From: Paracyclopina nana
Taxonomy: Eukaryota > Arthropoda > Copepoda > Cyclopoida > Cyclopettidae
DNA: 64,000 nucleotides
Assembly (NCBI GenBank): GCA_019096065.1
Contig: JAGUCH010000001.1
Coordinates: 7,936,001 to 8,000,000 of the forward strand
Reading direction: 5' to 3'
Part shown: positions 24,728-37,400 of the stretch, piece after piece
Position numbering within the stretch: the first letter of the stretch is position 1
How the letters are laid out: each line of letters begins with the position of its first letter
Made by a program: the position numbers and the translations under genes
Notes under the pieces: generated by a model
Seen by the model: only the letters and a program-made list of their open reading frames with translations
What the model was told of the DNA's origin: nothing
Databases searched by the model: none

Positions 24728-27700
24728 GTATCCTTCTTCAAACGTTCGTCTACCTAAGTAAGTGGAATTGGATTGCCGTCAACGCGCTGCTTGATGCGCA
24801 CGCGCGTTTCTGCAAGCAGTTGTCGTTGTTCTTCGTTTAGTTCGTGATTGCAGCCCGTCAACTCAACTTGAACGAACCACGTTTGGTGTGCACACGAAGC
24901 CTGCTGATTGCAGAACTTCATCCGCAAAATAGTGTCAAAATCAGACTTCTCCCCTTTTTGATAGATTTTACCGCTCCTCGCATTGCAAGAAGGTAGGTTT
25001 CCGCATCTTTCTACTCCTACACTCGCCAGCTTTGAAGGTCAGCACGAGTAGGAAGAGAAAAAATATTAGAACCACTGTACTGTGCCGCTGCGATTTGCGG
25101 CTGGCAATTAAAATTTCTGCATGCCTTTTTTGAATTGGCATCGTGATACTGCAGCTAAAGTTTGGTCTCGTTGTTCTACTCTTTAGACATGGTTGAACTC
25201 ACCCAAAAGTTCAGTGCCAGCCAGCATCCATTTGGCTTGATGTTGGCATTTTTTCCAACTAGTTCACCTCATTTATAGCGAGAATGTAGGACCAACCATT
25301 GTTGCTCTTAAATGTGATGATTGGCCTAGAAAGTTGTTTGTGTCTTTGTCTGTTTATTCTCGTAAAAACAATGTCATAAAAACTTCCTTTGAAAAGCAAT
25401 AATTATTAGCTTTGACATTAAGAATGGCTATTCAATTGACTAGTCAAGTTGAGTTGCGCAAGTTTTGAAGACGCTTTATCCCACCGTGAGTTGCCCAATT
25501 ATGCTTAGTTTTCTCATGGTTTTTAGAATGACAATTGCGTCTTGAAAGAACTAGGCTTGGTAAATATTCATGGGAGACAATTTGCCTTCATAAAGTGTCG
25601 GTTTTTCATCTTGATGGAAATGCGTGATAAGCTCGTCATTGATGCACCACAAAGGAAATTTAACGGCATTCGTTGCTGCACGATTGTTTTTTCTCCATTT
25701 AAAAAAAGAACCCATCGTTGAGGTCCTTTCCAATTATGATGATAAAACGTTGTTCTTAATCTCTCGCTAGGGGCTTTTGTTGTTAAAGTAACCCATGGTC
25801 TGTAATGACTGCAAGTAGAGTCGATTCGTTTTTACAAGCATAATTTCCGAAATTGCTACAATGTGCCGCACTCTGTGGGAGGCTTGGGCTACACGCCTTA
25901 AAATCGCTGTACTGCAAGAAAGATTTGAATGAGAAGCAAAGATATTATTCATGAATCCGAACTGTCGTATTTCAGAAAATCAACGCTGTCGCCTTGATTT
26001 CTTTTCATCTGCGACCCTTTTTTGTCGTTAAGGCAAATTCGCAAACCATGACTCGCAGCATTTTTGCACCTTCGCATTAAAGTGTGAAATAAGTGATCAT
26101 TGCCACCACGATGAGAATTTTTTTCTTCGTGGGCCTTTTAAAACTGCAATCTATTCAGGGCCTGAAAGAAATCCGTTTCTTTGTGTCCCATAATTGCTTT
26201 GGCACTTTTTACACAGTGCAGCAGAAATGAGCCTTTTTATGGGTATTTCGCTCGAGCCCCCTAAGTGCAGTGCAATCGACACAAAAGCAACATTTTGTCG
26301 CGCTGAGCCTACGTGGTTATGTGAGTTCTGGCTCAAAATTATTATTTGCAGCCGCGCCCAATTTAAGTTTGTTTGTTGTCCGTTGTGGAGCTCCCGCGCA
26401 ATAAATCCAATGTGCTTTGATTACGAAGCGAAGTTGCACTCAAAATGCCCTAGGAGCAATGACAACAAGCGATTCTGTTATTTCTCAATTGCTATGTTGC
26501 ATTCTTAGAGGAAGTTATTAGAGCCTTATGGCTTCAAAAGCTAAAGATCTTATTGTTATGGCATTCCGGAGACGCGATCCATTCCGGATCTAGAGCTCGA
26601 AATGGACCGCAATCCTTGTCTATTCTTCTAGTTCAATTCAATCGGGGCTTTCAAGGTATTCAACCTGATTAGAAACTTTTTTTTCTGCCATTTAATGCCC
26701 CGCTGTGTTTGTGTTTTTACGTACCACGGTGGGAATTCATGCGTTGAAAAAGCTGTTATAAAAGCTAAATGTGCATTCGCATTATTTTTGCGACGCTTAA
26801 CTTGTCTCTGATAATGTTCTGACCATTTCTTTTCTTTCATAGGTCTTCAGTCGTACGACCGTTGAATTGTGAGGATATGGATGTTTTTACCATGTTTAGG
26901 CTGAAGATGAAAAGGTGACAATCACTGAAAGCAGCCCTTTTGTTGCTGTAGAAAAGGTCATGGCTGTTTTAAAGAGAACGAGCCAATATCTGGTACATGC
27001 TTTAGAAGTCGGCTTTTTCAGGTAAGAATATTGTATGGTTATAATTTAAGATCCTCGCTTTTTGAACTACTCACTGCCTTTAAATGAATTGTTTGGATCC
27101 AGATATTTCGAGTAAGCAGTGACAAGTGAGAATTAATAATGGTTCCCATGAAATTGCAATTTAAAGCTCCAGCCTTTGAGAAAGATGAAAAGTTGCTTAG
27201 GGGATTCCCCGCGGAAAATGTAGGACGCGCGAGCCAGGTGTAAAACCTTTTGAAATACTGCTCGTATTGTCACGATCCTACCGTAACATTGAAGAAAGGT
27301 CAAAAAACGGGCCTGTCATTTTTTGTTGTGAAACCTTTTGGCAAGGGAAAAATGGTTTTCAGGCCTTCTTATAAAATTGTCATTGTTGCAAGATAGTGCG
27401 GGAATCATTGCCGAATCATTAATATTACAAAAGAAAATGAGTCGGTATTACATCGCGCAAGGTTTTTCGCACGAATTGCCATTTTAAGTATTTCAGATTT
27501 TTGTAAACCTGTTCACCCGGACAATTCCATAAAATACAGATGAAACATGCAAACACGAAAGGAATCGTTGAGTGGAATAACTTCCTTTCTTAATTTTTAT
27601 GGTTCCTTGGCATAAAAAGCTCTTCTAGGACATGAATAAGAGATTAAAAATTCGCCATCATTTGCGATCAGCTGACCAAGTCTTTTGATGGTTACTGATG

Positions 27701-28488
27701 CGTCAAGCTCGGGTATTTTCATTATTATTATTCACTATCAGCTTACTATTCATCCATTACAAATCGCTTAAGCAGCGTTTAGCTTCCTCTTCAAAATCGC
27801 GTTTTTTTCCGCAAAATGCTTGACATCAAATCTCTTTGTAGCCGTTCGCGCAAAATATACGATGAGATTTTGTACCCTTTTCTTTGTGAGTGTTTTCGGT
27901 TTCTGCAGCATCATGGAAGCATCTGAAGCGTGGTAAAATGGCATTATCTCCGGTGTTTTTCTGTCTAAAATGAGCTATATGCCGGGGCCTCTTGCACTAA
28001 CCTTAAATTGCTATTCTTCGAAATTCGATGCTCTCAAGCCTTGTGCGAAGAAGACCTTCATGCGATCACGTTGATTTGAATTTGGATGGAATATAATACC
28101 CATATATTTTTTGAGTTACGATTTTTTATACGTGCCAAATTATGGGTTGGGCATTTTTTACAATATGCAGGAGCCATAAAAAGTATTGCGTATTTTCATA
28201 ACCAGAGCCAACATAATTGGACTCTGCGTCGTCAAATGGGAAAAATAGATCATTCCGGATCTTATGTACTTCTTAAGAAAAGTACGACTTGGCCGTGGGA
28301 TTTTTACTGGCTGATATTTGTGGGGAGCTCTATACGAATATTTCAGCTGTGCCTTCATATTTGCCTTCTTGCGCAAAGTAGGCCCTTGAATATTGCTCGA
28401 CAATCAAATGTACGCTTAGGTGCGACGGCCGACCATGAACTCGGATATTTTACATTCCATTAACATCAACGTAATTTCACTTTTTCAG
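24728..28488 (+). other. 5' intron or upstream region of the Patched-related gene
   Basis: Between the two candidate first exons and the helix 1 exon I find no further coding sequence. The stretch is AT-rich with short chance frames. The candidate first exon at 26877 lies within it. No repeat family member is recognised. Confidence 0.5.
26877..26914 (+). CDS. candidate first coding exon B of the Patched-related gene
   Basis: ATG at 26877 has purine at -3 and G at +4. It opens MDVFTMFRLKMK and ends at donor AAAAG|GTGACA in phase 2, matching the next exon at 28489. The joined sequence KMKRWGCFVSRYPRSV resembles the basic stretch that precedes helix 1 in Patched-domain proteins. A possible acceptor (TTTCATAG) lies about 35 bases upstream. 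Confidence 0.45.
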
Positions 28489-31400
28489 ATGGGGTTGCTT
28501 CGTTTCTCGATATCCCAGAAGTGTGATATTAGGATGCCTATTAATCACTGCATTATGTTCTCTTGGATTTTTGAACTGGAGGTAAGTCGACAGACAATTA
28601 TTCGTTAGGCTCGGCTTTTATGAAAGGGGCAGTTAATCCATAAAAGAGTTTCACTTTTTGATATTTTAATTAGAGGTGGCAATCATAGGGTGTGAAATGT
28701 GTTTTGCCCCTATCTGGCATTATTACTGCCTATGAGGAAACAAGTTGGCCATCATGATGCAATGTTTGCGTTCCAATTTTGATAAAAAGTGTTTACGCGC
28801 GTGGAATTGAAAAACAGGTGTAACTTCCACCAAATGCAATGAAGTGTGGCTGTTCTCCCAGCGCACACACACAGCTCTGCACATTTTTTGCTGAAGCATG
28901 CTACTAGGAAAAAGTTTCTGTTTTTTCAGGTCTGAGGGTCGAGCCGAGAAATTATGGATTCCTTCAGACAGTCCCTACATTTCCAACAAAGAATGGCTGG
29001 ATGCGAATTTTCCTCGCAACACCCGTTACCAATCCGCTTTGTTCGTCTCCGAAGACAACATCTTGACACCAGAGGCTTTGATCCATATGCTGCAGCTGCA
29101 CAAAGAAGTAGCCTCAATGAAGGCTCTTAATCGCACCTGGAACGACTTGTGCTTTCGTATCCCGATTGCAGACATTTTTCTCACGAGGCGAAAAAAGCGT
29201 CAAGCCAGCGCTAGAGTGGCTGAAATAGTTCCTGAAAATGACGTGCTCAATGTGACGACCTCCATACAAGTGAAGCCAAAGGAACTGGCTGTGGTAGAGG
29301 CCGCTGAGCGATCTCCGAAGCTCATCAAAAGTAGTGATCTCAATTCGCAAAAAGTTGCCAAATCGCAGCAGCAACAAGACAAACCGGAGGGCGAGGAGGA
29401 ATATTTCGATCCTTGGGGGTACGATTACGAAAACTCCGGAAAGGATCACCAATATCCAGTAAGCAATAACACGACAATTTTACGACGCTGTATCTTCTTT
29501 CTTGAGTGCTGCTTTGTTCTTGCTTCATTAAGCTCTCGGCGAAGATGAACAAGCGTAGCAGTGCTGGTCGATACTTTTCCACGTCGACAATGCATCAAAA
29601 GTACCAATATGTCTATAACTTTGTTTTTTGTTTGCTCATACGAGGTCAAGACTTTTTGCCCTCCCACAGGAAAAGCATTGTTACAGTGCTCCTCTTAGCT
29701 AACATTCTCTGGCAAATTACTTTTCTTCTGGATAGAAAAGCAAAACTTGTTTTGTGCTTCGAAAGTCAAATAGAAACCTTCTTTTTAGGATTACTTTGAA
29801 GCAGAGGAAGAAGAGGGCTCCAGTGATGCGTTGAATGATAACTCAGACATTTTGGACGAGCTCCCTCCAAACATTTACTGCGATTTGGTCGAGACTCTGA
29901 ACGACAAATGTCTAGAAACGAGTCTTTTGGAGCTGTGGAAGTACAAAGAAGATGTGATTCGTAGCCTGACGCAAGAAGACATCCTCGAGGCTGTGAACGA
30001 GATCAAAGAGAGTCCCTACTTTGGCCACAAGTTTGACTTTGCTTCGTTGCTCGGCTCCATCACGAGAGATGAACAAACGGGTAGAATCATTGCCGCCAAG
30101 TCGGCTTTCCACGTCTGGATCACATCTGTTGATCCGAGCGCCAAGCTGGAAGACTCCAGTGGAACTGGAATCGAGCTGGACCTGGCTGATGCTGCCACAC
30201 TCCAGTGGGAGGCCCAACTTGCTGATGCCATCTTGGGATTTGATGGCAGCAAAGCCAATATGACTGCTTTGGCCAACGTTGCTCGAAGGTATTTCTACGA
30301 TGAGATAACTTCCCTCATCTTAACGGTCAACTTTCTTCTTCCTCTTTGCAGCTTTGGTGATATCAGCTCCAGTGCCATATTTTTCGACGGTGTCAAAATG
30401 GTGGTCGGGTACTTGCTCATGTTCATATACACCTTCCTGTTCCTCGGAAGGGTGAATATGGTCGAGCATCGCTTCTTCTTGACAGCTGCTGGTATTTTTG
30501 CTGTTGCCATGGGCCTCGTCATCAGCATGGGCCTCACTTTCATGTTCAATTTGCCATACACACCCATGCACGCCATATTGCCATTTTTGTGCCTAGGTCA
30601 GCCCAAAAAAAGGTCACTTTCTAGGAGATTGAATTTGATTGAATGTTTTTTGCAGGCATAGGAATTGATGACATGTTTGTGATCGTCCAATGCTGGTATA
30701 ACCTAAAGGAGGACGAATCCTATGGCAAAACTGTGCATGAAAAAATTGGCCTCACTATGCGACATGCAGGTGTGGCCATAACTGTGACTTCGCTGACGGA
30801 CGTCTTCGCCTTTGGCATCGGTTCAGTGACGGTAATAACTATTTAAATAGGGCCACATAATAATGCCACCCTGGAGGAAAGTTGCCTTTTCAAACGGGCA
30901 CAACTTTTTTGCGCACTTCCAACCAATCGCAGCCTCAGTGTTGGCCTCTAGGCAGTTTGAGTCCTCTGACAACAAGTTGGAGGAATCTTGCTGATTCCAA
31001 GGTTTTTCTGGCCTTTTCTTTTGCGGCTTTTTCTTCGGCACCAAAGCCTTTTGATCGACGATTTCGTCCAACTGGTATTGACATCTTGGCAAGAAACTTT
31101 GTGGAGAAAATCCTCTGATTTTGAGCTTGAAGCGACAAACATTATTGAACTTCATAAAGTGCTTGGGTTTTCTACTTTGGTTGATGTCTTATATCTAAGT
31201 GACATTTATGCAGGATTTTGATATTCATCTGGGCTTATTTTTCATTTGGAAATGTCATGATATTTTTTCTATTTTCAGATTCTCCCAGGATTGCAAGCGT
31301 TTTGCGCATCATGTGCCATAGGAATCGGTGCAATTTACCTGTTGCAAGCGTCATGGTTTGTGGCCTGGCTTTCTTTGGATCAACAAAGAATTGAGAGAAA

Positions 31401-34400
31401 ATTAGATGGACTCTTGCCGTGTTGCGTTGTGCACAAAAACTTTGAGCCCAATGGCAGTGGGCTGAACAAAGAAGATTTGAGCCGGAAATGCCTCAATTTT
31501 TGCGCCAACCTTGTGCGGTTCAAGGCATTCAAGGTAAAATCTCTTGTTTTGGAGAGGCCGCGAGCAATTGAACAGGCTTGTTTTCGTCCACACTCTCATC
31601 ACTATATCTGTTTTAGGTCACTGTGATGAGTGTTACCCTAGTTTTTGTCTGCGTGGGAACCTGGGGTACTTTGCTCATCCGACAGCATTTCGATCCCGTA
31701 CTTTTGTTGCCAGCAGATAGCTACTTACGTCAGTGGATATCCGTGCATGATGAACAGTTTCCTCAGGTGAGCTCTTTCAAAATGACTATTTCCCCTCGAT
31801 CTCATATTTCATGCCATTGTGGGAGATAAAAGCGTTGTACCCCGGTGTTGTTTGTGCCCACTCTACGCAACACCAATCTATCTTGAGAAAGAATGGATTC
31901 TTTATCGATTGCTGTTGTTGCAGGATGGCTGGGTGGCTGATATCTACACTGGAAAATTGGATCCTTTCGTGGACCTCGAGAAAATTGACAGACTCGTCTC
32001 GGAGTTGGACGTTATGGCCGGCCAGAAAACAGTCCTCAAAGGTACGTACTTGCAACGAGCGCAGAGTGTGCAGAAAAAACCTCTGATGCTGTCCCCCAAT
32101 TCGGTAGAAGGAAACGCAGCTCTGGATGAGGTGCACGCAATTTCGAAAAATTGGGATGAATCCTTTGATGTCGTGGCAAAGGCCATCAAAAAGAGCTTAT
32201 TTGATCTAGCTAGTCTTTAGAGAAAACAAAAGGAGCCTTTTTTCAGATCTAATCAACTATTATTGTTGCACTTTTGGCATCTGAACGTAATTCAATTGAG
32301 AAACCTCTGTTGTTCACCTTGGCTGATGATGACCTCACTGCGAGAAGAATGAAGTCAGTAGAGTAAAGTTTATTTCTCCCTTTTAATGAAAGAGCAATGT
32401 TTGCCCAAAATATTAGCAGGAACAGGACAGGATGCTTTTCTGCTTGGTCTCATGAGACGCCAAAGTGTAGTGAGCTCGGTGGTTCCTGCCCTCCACTTCC
32501 TCCTGTTGGCCCGACAGAGTAAACAAACATTTTGCACTTTTCTTACGGTTTCTTTGTCTTGATACAAATGGGAGACCAGGGAAAAATAAGGCAGCTGCCT
32601 GCCCTGTGACTCTCCATGAAATCTGATTACTGCGTGCAGAGGCAAAGTTATGATTTCATAAGTCAAAGTAGCCTTGCTTTCTCTTTCTGCCCTGTGGAGT
32701 ATTTTGCGTTGTGGTAACAGCAGCAGCAGCAGTTTTTCCACTTCCACAGATTTCGTTTACTCGAGCAGCCTTTTGGCAAAAGCCTTGGAAATTGCTTAAT
32801 CGTCCATTGCTAGCGCTGAAAGTCGACGTGAAAAGTCTTCTTGGAGCAAGGCATGCTGTGCACGGCCCCCTTTTCCATTCTAATGAACCAATTGGGAAGA
32901 AGTATCTTTGAGAAACTTGAGTTCAAAATTGAAGTTGTATGCGCATAGAAATTGCAATTGTCAGAAACTGCATCTCTTCCATTCACAATGCTTTTTGCTC
33001 AACTTGTGGAATAATTCCATGTTTGCAAAAATGCCAGCGCATTTTTTACTTTAGTTTATTGCTTCAACGAGTCGTATTACGGAGAATTGTTTGCACCCTT
33101 AGATATGCAGACATTTAAGGAAGGGCGTTCCCATATTGACCTGTTAGTCAAGTTAAGTTAGGTGAAAAGTAAAGTTCAGTTCCGTTCCCAAATATTTATG
33201 TAGGTAAAACTTTACTTAGCTTAATTTTATGAAGTACAAAAAGTGTTCTCATATGCGTAGTAACTGAAGCTTTCTTAATTGTGAAAAGCTAACTTTGCTC
33301 ATCACCTGCTGATGTACAACGCTTAGGCGTATCACCTCAGCGGTCAACTGAACATGACTAGAACAAGCTGAACTAAACTGATCAATTAAGGTTGCTGTTT
33401 TAGCAAGGTAACTTGACTAAAAAATCGAGTATGGGATCGCCCTTTTAACTATGCAACAAATCTCTTATTGAATATTGTTTATTTTCTGATTCGGATTTGT
33501 TGCTAATTAATCAACGATGCAAGCAGATATTTGATTGTGATATTACTACCTTCTTGTTGCTCTTCTACATTAAAGTGATTGGCGGCTACTCGCCCTTGAT
33601 GAGTGATCTTGTGAAATGCATAGTGTAATTGCTCAGCTAGTATTCACGCAAGCAACAGCTCTGTACACATCACGATTAAACAAGCTGGAAAATGGAAAGT
33701 TATTGAGCTTTCACACGCTTGGCTACGTCTCAGCGTACTATGAAGGCCTACTCAAGAATGCACACTTGTTTTCGGTCAAATTGGGCTTGAATGCATATTC
33801 ATTAGGGAAAAGAGCTCATTCAAAATTCTCCAAAAGATCTGTGCAGCCTGGGTGCGTTTTTTCCCGTGATGCCACACGCCAGAGACCTTTTTCAAGGGCT
33901 TAGTCTCTTCTGGAGATTTCATAGTGACCAAGCCACGGTCATTATCGTTTCTTATGTACTGAGTAGGTTGCGATGGAACTACATAAGAATCGATAATGAC
34001 CGTGGCTTGGTCACTATGAAATCTCCAGAAGAGACTAAGCCAAGGTATATCTTATCCTTTTTATGAAAAAGAAAAAGCTGAGCCGATCCCATTTTTCCCC
34101 GAATAAGCTGTTTGCATAAGTCTTTATTATTTACTCTCGGTACACAGTGAGCATGCATTTTATGAGGTCTTAGCAGCGGATAATGAAAATGCTTTCGTTC
34201 TCTCTTTTTCTGCTCAGAAAGCTCGAAATTAATCCACCATAAAAAGTTGTCGTCTGATTGACGTGCCTTTTCGCTCAATTTTGTGGCTTCTTTCTAAGGC
34301 GTATTGAGCAAAAAAGCCACCCACTTTGTGATTGTGCTATTCGTTAAAAGCCACTTTTTTTATAATCAATAATACAATATCCATCAAGGCAACAGCGCCT

Positions 34401-37400
34401 TTTCGTAATGTGTGCGGCATTGTAGCGTAATGAAGTCTGTGTAAGTTGACCCGGAATTTTTACTGTTTTTTTCTTCTGCAGGAGTTGATGCCTGGTGGAC
34501 TAACTTCAAAGCTTACCTTGTTGAGGAAAAGAATGTTAGCGACTGGAGAACAACTCTAGCAGAAGATCCCTTTGATGATGACAATAATACTTCCACAGCG
34601 ACACCCAGAAGCACCAAGTTTGCAGCTCTGCTTTCAGACTTCCTTTATAGCCGTCAGGGAGCCAAGTACAAGAGAGACTTCCATTTCGATGGCAATCTCA
34701 CCTGCAACTACCCAGCACCAAGAATTACGGTAAAAAAGTCCTTTCAAGTTATGCTACCATATAGGCATAGATAAATGTGCTATCTGGAATGCTGGCGCAG
34801 TGTGAGAAATTGCTGATGTGTGGACCAAAAGTGAGCAGAAATGCCGGAACAATCGAGAATCGTTGTGCTTTCCATTAAATTGCATACTTCCTTTTGGTGT
34901 ACTTACCTATCTTGTAGAAGGTTGGTTACGTCAATGTTTCCTCTTTCTCTCTTTTCTTCGCTGTAAAAAAAGATACAGGTTTGCCAATAGTTGTGAGCAC
35001 CCCAGGGAAAAGGTGTAGGTTTGAGAGGGTTTTTTTTGCGGAGATGTCATGCTAAAACGAGATTGGTAGCTTATTTAATGGAGGCTAAAAGACCTGACTG
35101 ATCTTCTTTTTCTTCTTTTGTGAGGTTGGGAATAGGGAATTTTGCCTCAATAGAAGCTGCTCTCGCGTCTTGTGTTGATTTCATTTCCAACGTTTCCCCA
35201 GGATACAATCTGTTTCAGCATGCTAGAGGGGCGAAAATGTTTCACAGCAAAAGCCGCAAAGAAGGCTCTGAAATCTCATATTGAAAAAGTTAAGCCTCAC
35301 CATGAATAGTAATGAGGTGGCAGGAGCAATCAGCTAGTCTTATTTTTCATTTCTCGAGTTAAATGATGAACTGCTTGTGCGAGAGGGAGAAAGGAAAGAC
35401 CATGAAAGTTTTCTCTGGCGAAATTGCTGCAAAGAAAACTTATCAAAACAAAATTACTGGTCGTTCTTGGTGTTTTCTCGCGGTGTTGCTGCCAAGCGAA
35501 CGTGACCGTAGGCTCAAGGCCATAATTTTCAGGAAGAAAACACTCAGAAAGAAATGTGCGCGCGTTGACCAATAAATTGGCTTTTGCAGTAGTTTAGAAG
35601 TAGTAGAGCACTAGCTTCTTTTAGCCAAGCTAATTTAGCTCAAGTATTTCTTTTCCAACTTCAATATTATAGAGGAGGAGTTGGGTGTCCCTAGTCGTTT
35701 TTGCAGGCTAAATGCTGCTGGGGGATTTATTCTGTCTGTCTAGTTTTTGCATGCTTTTTGCCACTGCTACCTGAAGCAATTTGCAATTTCATGGTTGGAT
35801 ATCTCATGCAATTTCTCATATGCACACTTGCATCCACGTGGTTAATTGCAATGTACATAATTCATCGGGGTGAAGGCTGCGCAAAAACAAAAGCAGGGTG
35901 AGATATACTAGCACACTAGCCAATACATCAGATGGCTCAGGAAGCCATAAATATTGTCCACGCACAAAAAATCCGTCGCATCAATTTACTTAACTTTTTG
36001 CCACCGAGATGAAGAGCAAAAAACCTTCTATGCACAATAGATGTGACCTTATAAGCCATTTGACCTTTTTTCAGGCCACCAAATTCAGCATTACATATTT
36101 GCCATTTTCTGGTTCTGAGGAGCACATTCCAGGCAGAAGAGCTGTCACCGAGTTGATAGAGAAAGCCAACATTTCCAGCCGAACATTCTCCTTTTCCAAG
36201 GTGAGCACATGAACAACTGCCAGCTGCAACAATGTGAAGATTAACAACTTTGCTGCTATTCATCATTGTAAGAGAGCCGGGGCTGCCAACCTAGCTAAAA
36301 GATGGCAAAACAGTGAAAGCTAGGAGGTAGAGATGCTTATTTTGGGCGGTGCTGCTTCGCATAGCGTTTCTTTTTTTTCCCCTAGGCTTGATTGCATTAG
36401 TAAAGGTTGTTTACTTTTAGCTGCTACACACTACTGGAAGCCAACTTGGCAATCTTGGCTGTATTGTGGGCAATTAAAAGCAGTTCTTCAATCAAGAATG
36501 CTAATGTGCTCCTCCGTAGCGTTATCAAATAGCGCTTACTGTGGCGGTATAATGAAATTTGAGAAACGCCCAAGGCCTTCATTTTTCTTTATGAATGCAC
36601 CTGTTTTCATCCCCCAACTCGATGCACTCATTTTGATATGGATTTCCTTTCAATGATTAATTTTCAAGATGTATTCTTTTCTGTTGAGGTCCGTCTGTCA
36701 ACACGGCTGTCTGTACCGGCAGGCTGAGTGTATGATTAATGCCATATCTCGGTTTGGGGGAGGGAGAAAAAAATAAAAAGGAAAAGTAGAAAACCTATAT
36801 GGGTCATCGGCTTTTTTATCGAATTTAGGGAAAGCGTAGCAGCTAGGATTGCTAAGCTGCTCTTAGTTGATGGCTGCTGAGAAGCGTCGTGACTTTTGAG
36901 GCCTCCGTCTATTGAGGGGATTGTAGATAAGCTCAACTTTAAAGTCGATATGGAAGATAGGCCGAAAAGGTCACATCCCCGAAATGTTGAGGAACCACTT
37001 AAAAAACTTTTCTAAAAGCCATATCTAGGGTGTATGAGAAGGAGGTCGCTTTTTCAAATAGAATTTTTATTGCGGAAGTTAGCATCACTTCTTCCTCCTC
37101 AGCCTCTTTCAGAAATGAGATGCTCAGTTGACGTGGGCGAGCGCGGATAGGATGAATACGGCAATAAATGCACAACTTTTTCATAGAGTCTCTAATGCAA
37201 AAGCTAGATGTTGGCGAGTTGTGGGATATGCCAATTTCCATGCCTAACTCACAAAAGCATGGCTTGCATCATTCGTTTCGCAGCCACGCACACAGTGGCG
37301 AATGGGTACCCAAAAAAGAGTGCGGCAAAAGTTTTCACTCGATCGCAGTATATGCATTTGCCAATTCTTTCTTAATGATATGCATAGCAGCTGGTCCATT

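Larger units (their letters stand above)
32042..34481 (+). other. Patched-gene intron 9 with an open 5' end and two repeats
   Basis: A 2.4-kb phase-1 intron joining TVLKG to VDAWWTNFKAY. The frame of the preceding exon stays open across the donor for 59 more codons, to TAG at 32218-32220. A family B element (33122-33443) and a near-perfect long hairpin (33897-34041) lie inside. I see nothing else. Confidence 0.7.
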
